Shown: positions 11,660 to 21,955, numbered from the stretch's first letter. The stretch: DNA of 64,000 nucleotides from Copromyces sp. CBS 386.78 (GCA_030685235.1 MU839240.1:28593-92592), one strand, 5' to 3'. Notes: generated from the sequence alone by a model not told the origin. Program-made: numbers and translations.

Positions 11660-13534
11660 ATGGCAGTCACATGTCCGATCTGTAACCAGGCCGTCAAGGG
11701 CCTCGACAAGATCAACAGCCACATCGACTCCGGATGCCAGTCATTCCTCGAGACAGGTGCCGCCGACAGCTTCAGTGCCGCCATCCAAGCTCACCCCCAA
11801 AGTAGTGGAGGACAAAGTACCCAGAACAACAACGAAAATCTTCCACCAAGTTCAACCCAGAAGAAACGAACAGCCGCCGACTTCTTCCAGACTCCTGCCA
11901 AACGACTGGCGGGCTCAAAGATTCCCATTGCTTCGGCTTCAACACCAATACCGGTTCAAGGAAGTGCTGCTTCGACAACTGCTGCAGCGCAAACACCGAG
12001 GACGGGAACCAAGAGGAGGTTTGATGATGGGCCGGGATTGGATTCACCTTCGGTAGATGCCGCGGCGAGGAATAAGAATGGAGTGAATGGGGACCATGGA
12101 GAGACACCACAACAAAAGGGAAATGCTGGAGGAGTAGGAGGAGGAGGAGGAGAAGCACCACCAAGCCCACCGATTCAACCGCTAGTAAAACGCACAAAAC
12201 CAAACAACCGATCCGCTCCCCTGGCCGAACGCATGCGCCCCGGTTCGCTCGACGACGTCTTCGGACAAGACCTAGTCGGGCCCAGCGGCGTGTTACGCGC
12301 TTTGATCGAAACCGACCGCGTCCCCTCCATGATCCTCTGGGGCGGTTCAGGAACCGGCAAGACAACCATAGCGCGCTGCATCGCCCAACGGACGGGCAGC
12401 CGGTTCATCGAGTTGAACGCGACCAGCTCGGGCGTGGCAGAGTGCAAAAAGTATTTCAACGAAGCATTCAACGAGCTCCAGCTCACGGGCCGTAGAACCA
12501 TCATCTTCTGCGACGAGATCCACCGGTTTACCAAAGCCCAACAGGACATTTTCTTGAAGCCTGTCGAAGCAGGGACCATCACGCTCATCGGCGCCACGAC
12601 GGAAAACCCGAGCTTCAAAGTCGTGCCCGCTTTGCTCTCCCGATGTCGAACCTTCACCCTCCAACCTTTGTCCAGAGACGACCTCCAGCGCATCTTACTC
12701 CGCGCCCTAAAACAGGAAATAACAGACCAACACCTGCCCCTCTCACCACTAATAGACGACGAGTTACTTTCCTACCTCTGCGCCTTTGCCGACGGCGACG
12801 CCCGCACCGCTTTAAACCTCCTCGAACTCACTTTGTCCCTCACCACCAGTCCCCCTTCCAATCCCGACCAAGAGCCCCTAACAAAAGAATCCATCAAACT
12901 CTCCCTCACAAAAACCCTCGTCTACGACCGCGCCTCGGACCAACACTACGACACCATCTCCGCCTTCCACAAATCCATCCGCGGCTCCGACCCCGACGCC
13001 AGTCTTTACTACCTAGCGCGCATGCTCCAATCCGGCGAAGACCCGCTTTTCATCGCGCGCCGTCTCGTCGTCGTCGCATCAGAGGACATCGGCTTAGCCG
13101 ACAACACCCTCTTGCCACTAGCAACAGCAACATACACAGCAACCCAACAGATAGGCATGCCCGAGGCTCGCATCCCCCTAGCGCACTGCACCGTCGCTTT
13201 ATGTCTCGCCCCCAAATCGACCAGGGCTTACAGAGGACTTAATAACGCCTTTTCGGCGCTGAGGGAACCGGGCGTGGCAAGTTTGCCGGTCCCGCTGCAT
13301 TTGAGGAATGCGCCCACCAGACTGATGCGGGAGATGGGGTACGGGGCCGAGTATAAGTATCCGCCTAATTATCGGGATGGGAAGGTCAGGCAGGAGTATT
13401 TACCGAGTGAGCTGGTGGGGAGGAGGTTTTTGGAGGAGAGGGATTTGGGGACCGAGGTGGATCCTGATGTTGAGATGGGGGAGGGGGATGTTAATGGGAC
13501 GGAGGGGGTGGATGTGGGAGATGAGATCGCGTAG
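11660..13534 (+). CDS. mgs1: WRNIP1/MGS1-type AAA+ ATPase with UBZ finger
   Basis: A single exon encodes 624 aa. The first 30 residues form a Rad18-type UBZ4 zinc finger (CPIC ... HIDSGC), which binds ubiquitin in this family. After a disordered, Gly-rich linker comes the AAA+ core: Walker A GGSGTGKTT at about residue 228, Walker B IIFCDEIHRF at about 281, and sensor 1 GATTENPSF at about 311. The C-terminal oligomerisation region carries typical RarA/WRNIP1 sequence (AFHKSIRGSDPDASLYYLARML, EDIGLAD, GYKYPP-like YKYPPNY). MGS1/WRNIP1 proteins act at stalled replication forks with ubiquitinated PCNA, which fits UBZ plus clamp-loader-like ATPase. The acidic C-terminal tail (about 40 residues) is low complexity. 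The name follows the yeast gene. Confidence 0.95.
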   Translation: MAVTCPICNQAVKGLDKINSHIDSGCQSFLETGAADSFSAAIQAHPQSSGGQSTQNNNENLPPSSTQKKRTAADFFQTPAKRLAGSKIPIASASTPIPVQGSAASTTAAAQTPRTGTKRRFDDGPGLDSPSVDAAARNKNGVNGDHGETPQQKGNAGGVGGGGGEAPPSPPIQPLVKRTKPNNRSAPLAERMRPGSLDDVFGQDLVGPSGVLRALIETDRVPSMILWGGSGTGKTTIARCIAQRTGSRFIELNATSSGVAECKKYFNEAFNELQLTGRRTIIFCDEIHRFTKAQQDIFLKPVEAGTITLIGATTENPSFKVVPALLSRCRTFTLQPLSRDDLQRILLRALKQEITDQHLPLSPLIDDELLSYLCAFADGDARTALNLLELTLSLTTSPPSNPDQEPLTKESIKLSLTKTLVYDRASDQHYDTISAFHKSIRGSDPDASLYYLARMLQSGEDPLFIARRLVVVASEDIGLADNTLLPLATATYTATQQIGMPEARIPLAHCTVALCLAPKSTRAYRGLNNAFSALREPGVASLPVPLHLRNAPTRLMREMGYGAEYKYPPNYRDGKVRQEYLPSELVGRRFLEERDLGTEVDPDVEMGEGDVNGTEGVDVGDEIA

Positions 13535-14129
13535 GGCTGTTTTGTTGTGTATGGATGTTTGGTCTGGGTTTGGGTTGTTAGGGAAGGGCTATTCTAAATG
13601 ATTGATGTGCAATTTGGAGCGTTCAAAACGGTTATGGATAGGTCTGCTTTGTTGCCCGGCAGCTGGCGTTTGTGTGGATTGTATAGATTGGCATGGCATT
13701 GTTTTGACGTTAAAAGACATGGAGCGGATGACTGGACATTCTATTCGAACGTGGCTTTCATTGCAGATTGTTGGCCAAGGTTTGAAAACTTCCAATTATA
13801 TATACTTTTGGCTGGTCAACTCATATACAAAGAACATGTTCCAATCTCAATCATTCAATCCTGAAGCTGTCTCCATAGTTATGGGTTGGGGTTTGTGTGT
13901 ATTGCACAGGCATTTGGCATTGTTTGACTACAAAAGATATAAAACGGAGCACTACACACTTTATTAGAACAAAGTTTTGACGAGTTGGTTGTCCTCTGGT
14001 AGTCCCAGATTTGGAAAGTTCCATAATGCAAAGAAAAAAAAAACACAAAAAAAAAAAAAACACTTTGGTGATTGTCAACTCCGTAATAGACAAAGGAAAC
14101 GGTCCAATCTCATCCATCCATCCCCAAAC
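13535..14129. repeat. Diverged tandem duplication between convergent genes
   Basis: This 595-bp spacer separates the 3' ends of MGS1 (+) and the NLR (-). It contains two diverged copies of a unit of about 230-250 bp, the first from about 13627 to 13862 and the second from about 13878 to 14125. Blocks that match in the same order include TTATGG (13631/13878), GTTTGTGTG (13668/13892), GGCATTGTTTTGAC versus GGCATTGTTTGAC, GGTTTGAAAACTTCCA versus GATTTGGAAAGTTCCA, GGTCAACTC versus TGTCAACTC, and TCCAATCTCA in both. A-rich tracts interrupt the second copy near 14035-14060. No coding function is seen. Confidence 0.5.
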
Positions 14130-14912
14130 CTATCCATCTATCCCTATCATACCATTTTGATTCGGAAACCCGAGCTTCATGTACATGCTGATGGCTACTA
14201 TGACCAAGAGCAAAACCCACCACAAGATTTCTGGTGCGGCTTTGAAGTTGACTTTGCGACCTACGTCAGGCTTGGCGTTGTTTCCAGTGGTGTCAGCCTT
14301 GCTGCTGTCTCCGTCCACCGTCTTATCAGCTTGGGTATCAAGGTTGCTGCTGTCGAGCTCAGTCTCTGTTTCCTTGTTGACGTGTTCTGAAGTTGCCGAT
14401 GATGATGCAAGCGCTTCAGCCGCCATGAGCCTGGACAATCAATCGCAAGGAGCGAAGTGTTAGTGCTTTTTTTTGTAGGGGCAGTTGCCAGTTCGGGGGT
14501 TATGTCGTACCTTCTTCGTTCCGCAATGGCTGCCATGATTTCCTTCTCGTATAGTCGAATTTTTGTTTCGATGCGATCTAAGTCTACAGCGCCGTGCGAA
14601 TTAGTAAAATAGAATGTATTCCAATTTGCCAAGTACTACTCATAGCCGGCTTACTTGGTAGACTTCGTTTTTGCCGATAATCATTTATAGTCGTAATTTC
14701 AGCGAAAATACGGGGAAAGTCATCGCCAAAGAATTCCTCGATAGTTGAGATCCCGGGGAGGACATTGTCCAGCTCTGCACCGTACTCAATCAACGGTCCC
14801 GCGACATCCATAACATTAAGTGTTCTCGAGAAAAGAATTTGTCTTCTCGCCATTCTCCGCGGTGTCATTGGCATTTCAACTGTTCCATTAGGGATATCGT
14901 CCGTTGTTATAG

Positions 14913-14959
<47 letters not shown>

Positions 14960-17679
14960 GCTGACTCTTCCCACAATTCTTTCTGTTTCAACATGAGTTC
15001 TCTCCAAGGCGTAGTGGACAATCCTCGCTCGTTCACAAAAACTTCGTTCGGGTGAAAACCTTGTGACAACAAGTACCTTGAAACTTTACGACGATGCTGA
15101 CTGGATCCCCATTCGTTAAATACCCGTCCGTTGATGGCCAAGAGAACGGGTGCTGCCAACGAATGCCAGAGTAGAGGAAACGGGATATAGGGTGGACCTA
15201 GTGGCTGAGGCCCGACGATTGAAAGCAGACGACTGACAGTATTTGTTAAGCTCAACTCTACCGCTATGAGTAGTGACAATTGAGGTGATGACCGATCATA
15301 AGCTGTGTCCAGTATTGGCGAGAAGGATGGTTGCAGTGTTTCGTTGGTTTCGTAGCCCCCTTGTGTAATTTTCAGCGTCAAATAATCCGCAACTTTTGCC
15401 AGGACGGGAACGACACATTCGAGTGGTTCACAGTCGAGTGGTTCACAGCCATCCATGAGTAGCAGAGATTGTGAAAGACGTGAGCGTGCACCGTTTTTGC
15501 AATACAGATACTCCAGCTGCAAATCCATGCCCACTATCACGGAAACCGCACTGAAGGTAGGATCTGATATCCGGAGCGGAGCCAGGTTCCATACATCGGG
15601 GTTGTTCAAAAATTCAACGACAGCCCGATGTAGGAATACGACCCTGGAGTGCTCTGGAAAATCTTCACATTTGTTTGTGAGCGGCGTGGATTGCAACCTC
15701 GAGGCTGAGGCGCGGGGACATTTTGCCCCCAGCGAGCACCAACAGACAAAGATTCCGGAGTAAGTTGTTGTACGACCCAAATGCCGACGAGGCTCTGCCT
15801 GTATAAGGCCGCCGCAGCGACTTCGCAGCCTTGCTACCATTACGGAACAAATCTTGCGTGCTTCGTGTATTGGAAAGCTTTCGAGTGGAACGTTTGACGT
15901 ACAGTCCATACCATTCCTGTCAAAACAAGCGAGTTCTATGGTCGGCATCCCATCATCATTTGATGACGCAAGGTGAATTATCTTCAAGGTCTTCGCCATC
16001 TGTTCGTGGTAACGACGGTCGACACTATTAAGCATGTGCATAAAGAGGCCCTCCAGTTCCGGTGGGAGGTCGTCGACTCGTCGGCACAGCTCTTCGACAG
16101 TGTCATGTGCCGCAAAACCATCTAGAACCGAATGACAAGCCAATATGACCCACAGAAAAACACCTGAAGCCTTCCCAATGATCCTATCCGTAATTGTGTT
16201 CGGGGATTGTTCGCCAGAGTCTCTAAGAACTTCCATGTAAGGGTGTGACCCCACGATGTCCTGTATGTACTCCGTAACGTCATTCCTCGTAAGATGTTCC
16301 ATGTGAAGCTGGGGCGCGCGAGAGAAGGCATCGTAACAGATCGCTATAGGGCGGCTGGCGACGATGATTTTGATTGCCGAGTTGGAGCAGAGACCTTTGA
16401 TGAACTTGATCGCGTCATGAAAATTCCCTTCGAATTCGTCGAGTCCGTCGATGAACAAGCAGAATCGGCGTTTGGGTTGAAAGTTCTTTATCATGAATTC
16501 GGATGCGGCCTTCAGCTCTCCACTTGAGGGTGGTTCGGGCTTTTCATGAACGTTGGTCCGGACTTCTTGCCATAGCCTTGGCAGAGCTGAGGGTAAATAT
16601 GAGGATTCAACCTCAAGAAGCTGATACAGGATTGCTCGAGAAAGTCCCTCAAGAGATTTCTGCTCTTGCGTTCCCAGTCCCCAGAAAAAGAAAGAACCGA
16701 CTGTAAGTGGCAAGTCTCCTGCCCACTCATTCAATGGTGTCCTCGTGCTGGGGTTGTCAACGAGGTATTTCATCAGCGTGGACTTGCCGCTGCCAGCTTT
16801 GCCGCAAATCCAGTACAAGCCTGTCCCCGATCGAAGCCATTCAGACAGATCGTCCCACTCGGCTTTCATTCCTTCCCTCTCGCAGGCGGGCTTCAGCGCC
16901 CATTGAAGAGTCTTGACGTGGGCAGGTTCAACACTGTCCTTTCTGTCACCCATGCAGCGGAACCATAGGCTTTTCAAGGCTCTATCTTGGTCCCGGGCCT
17001 CCTGGAGTATGGCATTTCTTTCCAGGCGGTCGTCGCTTGCTTCTTGAAGAAGCGCCTTGGCGTGTTCCTTGTAGGTAAAGGCTATCTCGTGTCTTATCGT
17101 TGATGCCAATAACGAGATGCCCCCCTCAGGGGACTGCCCGGGAACAAGGACGTCTAATTTGGAAGTGAAATAGGATAAGTCTTTGATCAGATCGTTGAAC
17201 TTGTCTTTGTCCGTGATCACCCACTTCAACTTGCTCGAGATGGATGTGGTGGCCTTCCGTTGGTGAATTCGGGCTTGCATGGCATTGTAGTCTTCCATAA
17301 ACTTTTCCATGAGAGATCCCCCAATTGTCTGCCTCTGAGGTATGAGTGGATATGGAGGAGACGCCTCCGCCTGTTTCAAACCATATCGCTGTTGGAGGGA
17401 AGGAGTCTCGCTCAGGAGACGTATGATGCTGGAGAGTACCTGAGATACAGCTTCTCGGATGGTAGGGTTGTCGAGTCGTCGGTCATAGTCTTCATGAGGG
17501 AGACGCATGCGGTCAGCCCATTGTAGTAGGACAGCTTTCTCAATATGAAGCTTGGCGTCCAGAAGATGGTAGTCGTGGCCGTAGGAACGATAAGTAGAGA
17601 AATACCCAAAAAGCTCAACACAGCTCTTGAATATGCCTGCCAGTCCAATCACACCCAAAGCCAAACCTACTGGCTCCAT
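14130..17679 (-). CDS. HeLo-NACHT NLR-like protein with C-terminal transmembrane helix
   Basis: Exons on the - strand are 17679-14655, 14583-14511 and 14430-14130, giving 1132 aa; both introns are GT-AG and in phase. The first ~215 residues are a HeLo domain (MEPVGLALGVIGLAGIF start), a membrane-targeting cell-death domain of fungal incompatibility proteins such as HET-S. A NACHT NTPase follows: P-loop GKAGSGKST at about residue 293 and Walker B FCLFIDGLDEF at about 405. Downstream is the helical region seen after NACHT in many fungal NLRs, including HRAVVEFLNN. There are no ankyrin, WD40 or TPR repeats. Instead the protein has a poly-Thr tract (about residues 907-925), a short Ser/Thr/Asp-rich hinge and one strongly hydrophobic segment (EILWWVLLLVIVAISMYM, about 1100-1120) close to the C terminus. 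It is probably an innate immunity or heterokaryon incompatibility receptor; this is inferred from architecture. Confidence 0.88.
14912..14960. repeat. (GTT)n trinucleotide repeat inside the NLR gene
   Basis: About 16 uninterrupted GTT units on the + strand, read as ACA (Thr) codons in the NLR on the - strand. They produce a poly-Thr run near residues 907-925. Pure trinucleotide arrays of this length are prone to length changes. Confidence 0.95.
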
Positions 17680-18287
17680 GGTGTTATGAACACATGCGGT
17701 GAGCTGGGGTGTGGTTGTTGAGGGTTTGGGGTGACAGAGGGAAGTTGATCATGGAGCCACCGTCTCGACCCAGGAAAATCTGGTCGGCCCAACGTGATCA
17801 AGGAGAGGGGCTGAGTAAAGGTGGTATTGTTGGCGCAAGCAGTGACTAATTGTAACCAATGAGACGTAGTGAGGCTCTCGAGTCCCTTCATTCGTCCGGT
17901 GTTGAAGCCAAGATGCATAACAATCTGACGAACGGGAGGAGCTATTCCATTGGCGGAAGAAGCAAGAACCCAATGGGTTCCTTCCACTTGTCTGATGGTC
18001 AAAGGTCGTCGGCAGTTGTTCCTTCCTCAGCCGACCTGGAGAGCCGAATTACTTTGGTAATGACGCACTCTTGAAAACTCCCGTCTGTCGAGTCGCACAC
18101 ATTTGGATTTTGAGTTGAAGGACGGAGCGTGTGATTGGAAGGAGTGAGGCAGGCCGGCGACAAGACACTACGACAGCTCTCACGCATCGCCTTCCCTTTT
18201 TTTTCCCCCTTTGCACCCTTTGACTCTCGCTGTGTCAAGGGAGTCTCGGACATTTTCCCCCATCAGCTACCTCCAGTCTTTTCAGAA
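17680..18287. promoter_or_regulatory. NLR upstream region
   Basis: This is the upstream flank of the NLR (start at 17679 on the - strand) and also the upstream flank of the doubtful + strand transcript at 18288. No clear TATA element was identified. Nothing else is supported. Confidence 0.35.
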
Positions 18288-18829
18288 ATGTCGCGGTGCC
18301 AATCCAACCAACGCGGCAGTGACCGGATGCTCAGAAATGCGCAATCGCCAACACCCCAAAGGATGGGCACGTCATCCTCAATTCCCGTCGAGCTTACCTC
18401 TGCAGCCGCGTCCAGCTCGAGGACGTCACGGCAACATGGAAATAGCATCCGTCAGCCCATGGGCAATTCAGAACTCGGCCGGAGGATGGCTGAGATTTCC
18501 GCATTGCCCATCTACGCCATAATGGTTCGACTTTTCTCATCGCTTCCTTGATTGCGATGACTTTTGACGGCCCAACAGAGGACGCCTTCGAAAGAAGCCC
18601 TCAGATGCCCAATTGCAGCCTGGAATGCTTGGGTCACGGGGAGCTGAAAGGCCCTTTTCGGATGCTGCCGGCTAGATACCTTAAGGTAAGCATCTTTTCC
18701 GCCCAATCGACTAGTCCCTTTCCAGTCTATTTTGTGCAGACATGCCGGGTGCCATCGCGAAGGTTTTAGGGGACCATGCCGCCGAATTGGGGTCTCCGCG
18801 CAAAAACCCCACTGGCCGCGTCCCCTGAA
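18288..18829 (+). other. Possible small spliced transcript, coding status unclear
   Basis: An ATG at 18288 opens a 79-codon Ser/Arg-rich segment running to a possible donor at 18525 (GTTCGA). A possible acceptor (CAGAG, ending 18580) leads in phase into 35 codons ending at a good donor (CTTAAG then GTAAGC at 18686). The next acceptor, GTGCAG ending 18739, is strong, but continuing in phase gives only nine more codons. A separate short frame there (MPGAIAKVLGDHAAEL) looks protein-like but is out of phase. The splice signals suggest a transcribed, spliced region; I cannot settle one product. No family recognised. Confidence 0.22.
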
Positions 18830-19139
18830 GTGACTCAAGTGAGATCCAAGCAGGACCCTGAACCCGACCCATTGGGGACCCCTGACCGTCGATGGATCTT
18901 TTTCGCTCCGATACCACCTACGTCACTAACGGACGATGTTTTTTATGTTTTCAAACTTTCAATCCGGGGATTTTTGATAGAATGGTCTAGACCCGACAGA
19001 GCCGCTTTTGGATTGTCGACATGGAAATGGTTCGCCCGTGACTGCCTCGCCAGTTTCTCCATGGGGACGGGGACACTGCCAGTAGTTCAACGCCGTTTAA
19101 GGCGTCCCTCTGGTTCGCATGTTCACCACCAGCTCCTCG

Positions 19140-19395
19140 CTCCGGCAGAAGGGCCCCTTCCGTCATAGTCGTACCTTCTCGAGACGCTGACATCGAGGGA
19201 TACGGTGTTGGACTGCTGTCTTACCCATGTGGCCGGCGGTTCAACACCGCGGTTCTGTACCAGTTCGGTTAACGTCGCGGCCAACTCTGAGAAAAGATAC
19301 CCGAAAATGAACAACGAGAGGGGCCGATTTGAACTTACACCGAAGAGATCATCACTCACATGGCCTTTTGGTGGTTTGGTTGTCTCCTCTGCCAT
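19140..19395 (-). CDS. Candidate small protein gene (about 40-46 aa), divergent from 19660
   Basis: An ATG at 19395 in an excellent context (AAAACCATGGC) starts MAEETTKPPKGHVSDDLF. A donor GTAAGT at 19338 (or GTGTAA at 19340) and an acceptor CAG/CAGAG at 19287/19285 remove a 54-nt intron. The second exon encodes LAATLTELVQNRGVEPPATW and ends exactly at a donor GTAAGA at 19224. Several acceptors at 19187-19175 then give a tail ending in VRL and a stop at TGA. Without splicing, the frame also stays open across the first intron. No homology is recognised and the 3' end is uncertain. The call rests on the Kozak context, two canonical donors and protein-like composition. Confidence 0.35.
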
Positions 19396-19516
19396 GGTTT
19401 TCAAGATTTCCGAAGCAGGAAATGTCGTATCTTCATCCGTCCTCTGGCTCACGATGCCGCGAAGTCGTCATAGCACCCGGTAGTACCTTGCGGTGTCGTC
19501 GCGGACGATGGTGGCA

Positions 19517-19524
19517 TATATAAA
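19517..19524 (+). promoter_or_regulatory. TATA box candidate for the small gene at 19660
   Basis: TATATAAA lies 143 bases upstream of the ATG at 19660, inside the 264-bp spacer between the two divergent small genes. Good TATA matches are uncommon in this window, so it is suggestive of a regulated promoter. Confidence 0.4.
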
Positions 19525-19659
19525 TTGAGATGGTCGCAATGATGCCGAAAAATGGGATCAAATAAGCAGGTATCGGTCCTCAAAGCCCTAGGATCTCCGC
19601 CACTTCATTCACCATCTACAGCCGTCCAAACAGACCAATAATCCAAAATATCTTCCAGC

Positions 19660-20120
19660 ATGTCTAGCCCATCATCACCCCAATCAACAAAATCACCCCT
19701 CAGCCGCATTCCGCCACATGTGCTGCAGATGATCGAAGGGACGTCCGGAGTTTCAAGTCATGGTCCTTACACCTCTCTCCTGAGGTGCAATGGTGAGATA
19801 ACTGCTAGACCCTCGTCACCGTCCTGATCCTTAATCTGTTTAGAGTTCTCCTGGGACGGGGCGAGCGCCAATTCTTACACTCCAATGGCTGGAACTTCTC
19901 CACGGGTAAGTAACATCACGTCTTAACTTGTTCAACCTGTTTAACCATTGACAGAACCCGTCTTCGATCATTACAAGTGCCACAAAGGGGTCGACGGTGA
20001 GGATTCGACCTTGATACCAGAAAAGTAGCACCAAACGCTGTGTAGCAGAAGATGCGGGTCGAAGCTTTTGCAGATCCTTTCAAGAGAGAGGTGGAATGGG
20101 AGAGACATGATGAGGACTGA
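19660..20120 (+). CDS. Small four-exon gene, 103-aa protein of unknown function
   Basis: I assemble exons 19660-19792, 19844-19905, 19955-19996 and 20046-20120. The introns are 51, 49 and 49 nt, all GT-AG (donors GTGAGA, GTAAGT, GTGAGG), and the reading frame is kept at each junction. The product starts MSSPSSPQSTKSPLSR, has a central HGPYTSLLRCNEFSW stretch joined across the first intron, and ends with an acidic, charged segment (FKREVEWERHDED). If the third intron is retained, translation stops at 20014 and gives 84 aa. No signal peptide, membrane segment or known domain is visible. It lies 2 kb upstream of the NLR and 580 bases upstream of the pyrophosphatase; neither link is informative. 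Three consecutive in-phase introns of near-equal, species-typical size are hard to explain by chance, so a real gene is likely although the function is unknown. Confidence 0.55.
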
Positions 20121-20703
20121 TGAGGACGGATGATTTGGGTGCTAGGGGAAACGTCCCCGGCTTGCTGGATTTATTCGCATTTGCTTGGAGTTAGGTTGAA
20201 TTGACATACCCTTATACATCGTACCAGGCCCCTACTTCCTGGAGACATGTCAGCCACTCAGCTTCGTTGGGTCACAAGCAGGTGCTATCAGTCCCACTAC
20301 GAGACCAGCAGAATCATCAATGGAATGAGGGTTGGACTCCCGAGTTTCAGTTAAATATCATCCAATCTGATCGAGGTGTGATATTCGGAAGTAAATGGTG
20401 GTGGTAAATGACCAGTTACATCGTGAACCGCGTCTGGGGTTTCTGATAGGACACGCCTAAAGAACAGTGGTCATTGGCAAATCTTAGACCGCTGTAACCA
20501 CTAAATCGCAGTGAAACAATGGGGATTCACAGGAAAAGCAAGTCTATGACGTAAACGAACAAGGACCAGCTCACAACCTTTTTCTAACCTCAACTTCAAT
20601 CGCCTCCTCTCCACTCCTCCAGCATCTCAATGTAAACAAAACAAACACTTTGTCAAACCAGCCAACAGCTCATCAAGCAGCTTGAATAGCTCATCAACCC
20701 AAC
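20121..20703. other. Intergenic, nothing notable seen
   Basis: Promoter and leader of the pyrophosphatase gene; AC-rich near 20620-20700. No gene supported. Confidence 0.5.
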
Positions 20704-21955
20704 ATGGCTTTCCTCCACCCCCCTCTGCTGGCCCAACACCATGACAAAGACAAAGACAACGATTCCGACAGTGACAGCGAATACACCCTCACCAAATCCG
20801 GCCAACCCTACACCACCTCTCACAAAATCTACTTCATCCGCAAACATGACCAAATCCCCATCTCCCCCTTCCACGACATCCCCCTCTTCCACGACAAGTC
20901 CAAACGGATCTACAACATGGTCGTCGAAATCCCCCGCTGGTCCCAAGCCAAATTCGAAGTCTCCCGCTCCTTGCCCCTAAACCCCATAACCCAAGATACT
21001 TTATCCAAGACCCCCTCCTGCCCGCGCTTCGTCCCCAACCTCTTCCCTTACAAAGGCTACATCTGGAACTACGGCGCCCTCCCCCAGACCTGGGAATCGC
21101 CCCACCATTCCCACCGGGACACTCCTGGAAAAAAGGGAGACAACGATCCCATCGACGCGTGCGAAATCGGTTCTCGCATATCCTACACGGGGGAGGTGAA
21201 GCGGGTTAAAGTTCTGGGCATACTGGGGTTGATAGATTCGGGAGAGACGGATTGGAAGGTGTTGGTGATTGATGTGCGCGACAAGCTGGCGGGGAAACTG
21301 GAGGACATGGAGGATGTGAGGAAATACTGTCCGGGATTGCTGGATGCGACGAGGGATTGGTTTAGGTGGTATGGGGTGCCGGAGGGGAGGAGGCCTAATA
21401 AGTATGCGATGGGTGGGCGGTGGAGGGGTAGGAAGTATGCGGAGGAGGTTATTAGCGAGTGTGAGGAGTTTTGGAGGGAGCTGGTGAAAGGAAAAGTGGA
21501 GGGGAGTAGGGATGTTTGTTTGTGAGTTTTTATACCTTGCCTGCCTGTCTGTCTGCCTGTCTGCCTGCTAGTCTGACCTGGTGTGGGTGTTGTCTGGGTT
21601 TGGGTTTGGCTAGGCGGCTTTGGCTGTAGCTTTGGCGTTGATGGGGGCTGCATTTGTTATTTATTGGTGACGATGCTGACAACTGTGTGATAGGAAAAAC
21701 ACCACGCTGGAAGGGACGCCGGGGAAGATGGATCCGAAAAGTGTCAAACTGCCGCCGAACGAGGATCTGCCGCCTGCGGAGATTGGTCAGGATTTGGAGG
21801 AGGTTGCGTATGTGGATAGGGAAAAGTCCGATGACGAAGACGAGGACGATGAGGAGGATGACCTGACGAACGACGACGACGACTGGGACGATTTAACCAA
21901 CGATGTCGCTCTCAACGACCTGAAAACGATGAACATCAAATTGAATTATTGGTGA
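20704..21955 (+). CDS. Family I inorganic pyrophosphatase, divergent paralog with acidic tail
   Basis: Exons 20704-21521 and 21694-21955 (172-nt intron, donor GTGAGT, acceptor GATAG) encode 359 aa, against about 287 for the cytosolic yeast enzyme. Family motifs are clear: VVEIPRWSQAKFEVS, RFVPNLFPYKGYIWNYG, the signature GDNDPIDACEIG and GETDWKVLVIDV. Most metal- and phosphate-binding residues of yeast Ipp1 have counterparts (E48, K56, E58, R78, Y89, Y93, D115, D117, D120, D147, K154, Y192). The residue matching K193 is Gly in FRWYGVPEGRRPN. The N terminus has an Asp/Ser-rich stretch rather than a mitochondrial presequence. The second exon adds a strongly acidic tail (DDEDEDDEEDD and DDDDWDD). 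It is probably an active or partly altered PPi hydrolase, distinct from the housekeeping enzyme; that last point is inference. Confidence 0.9.
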
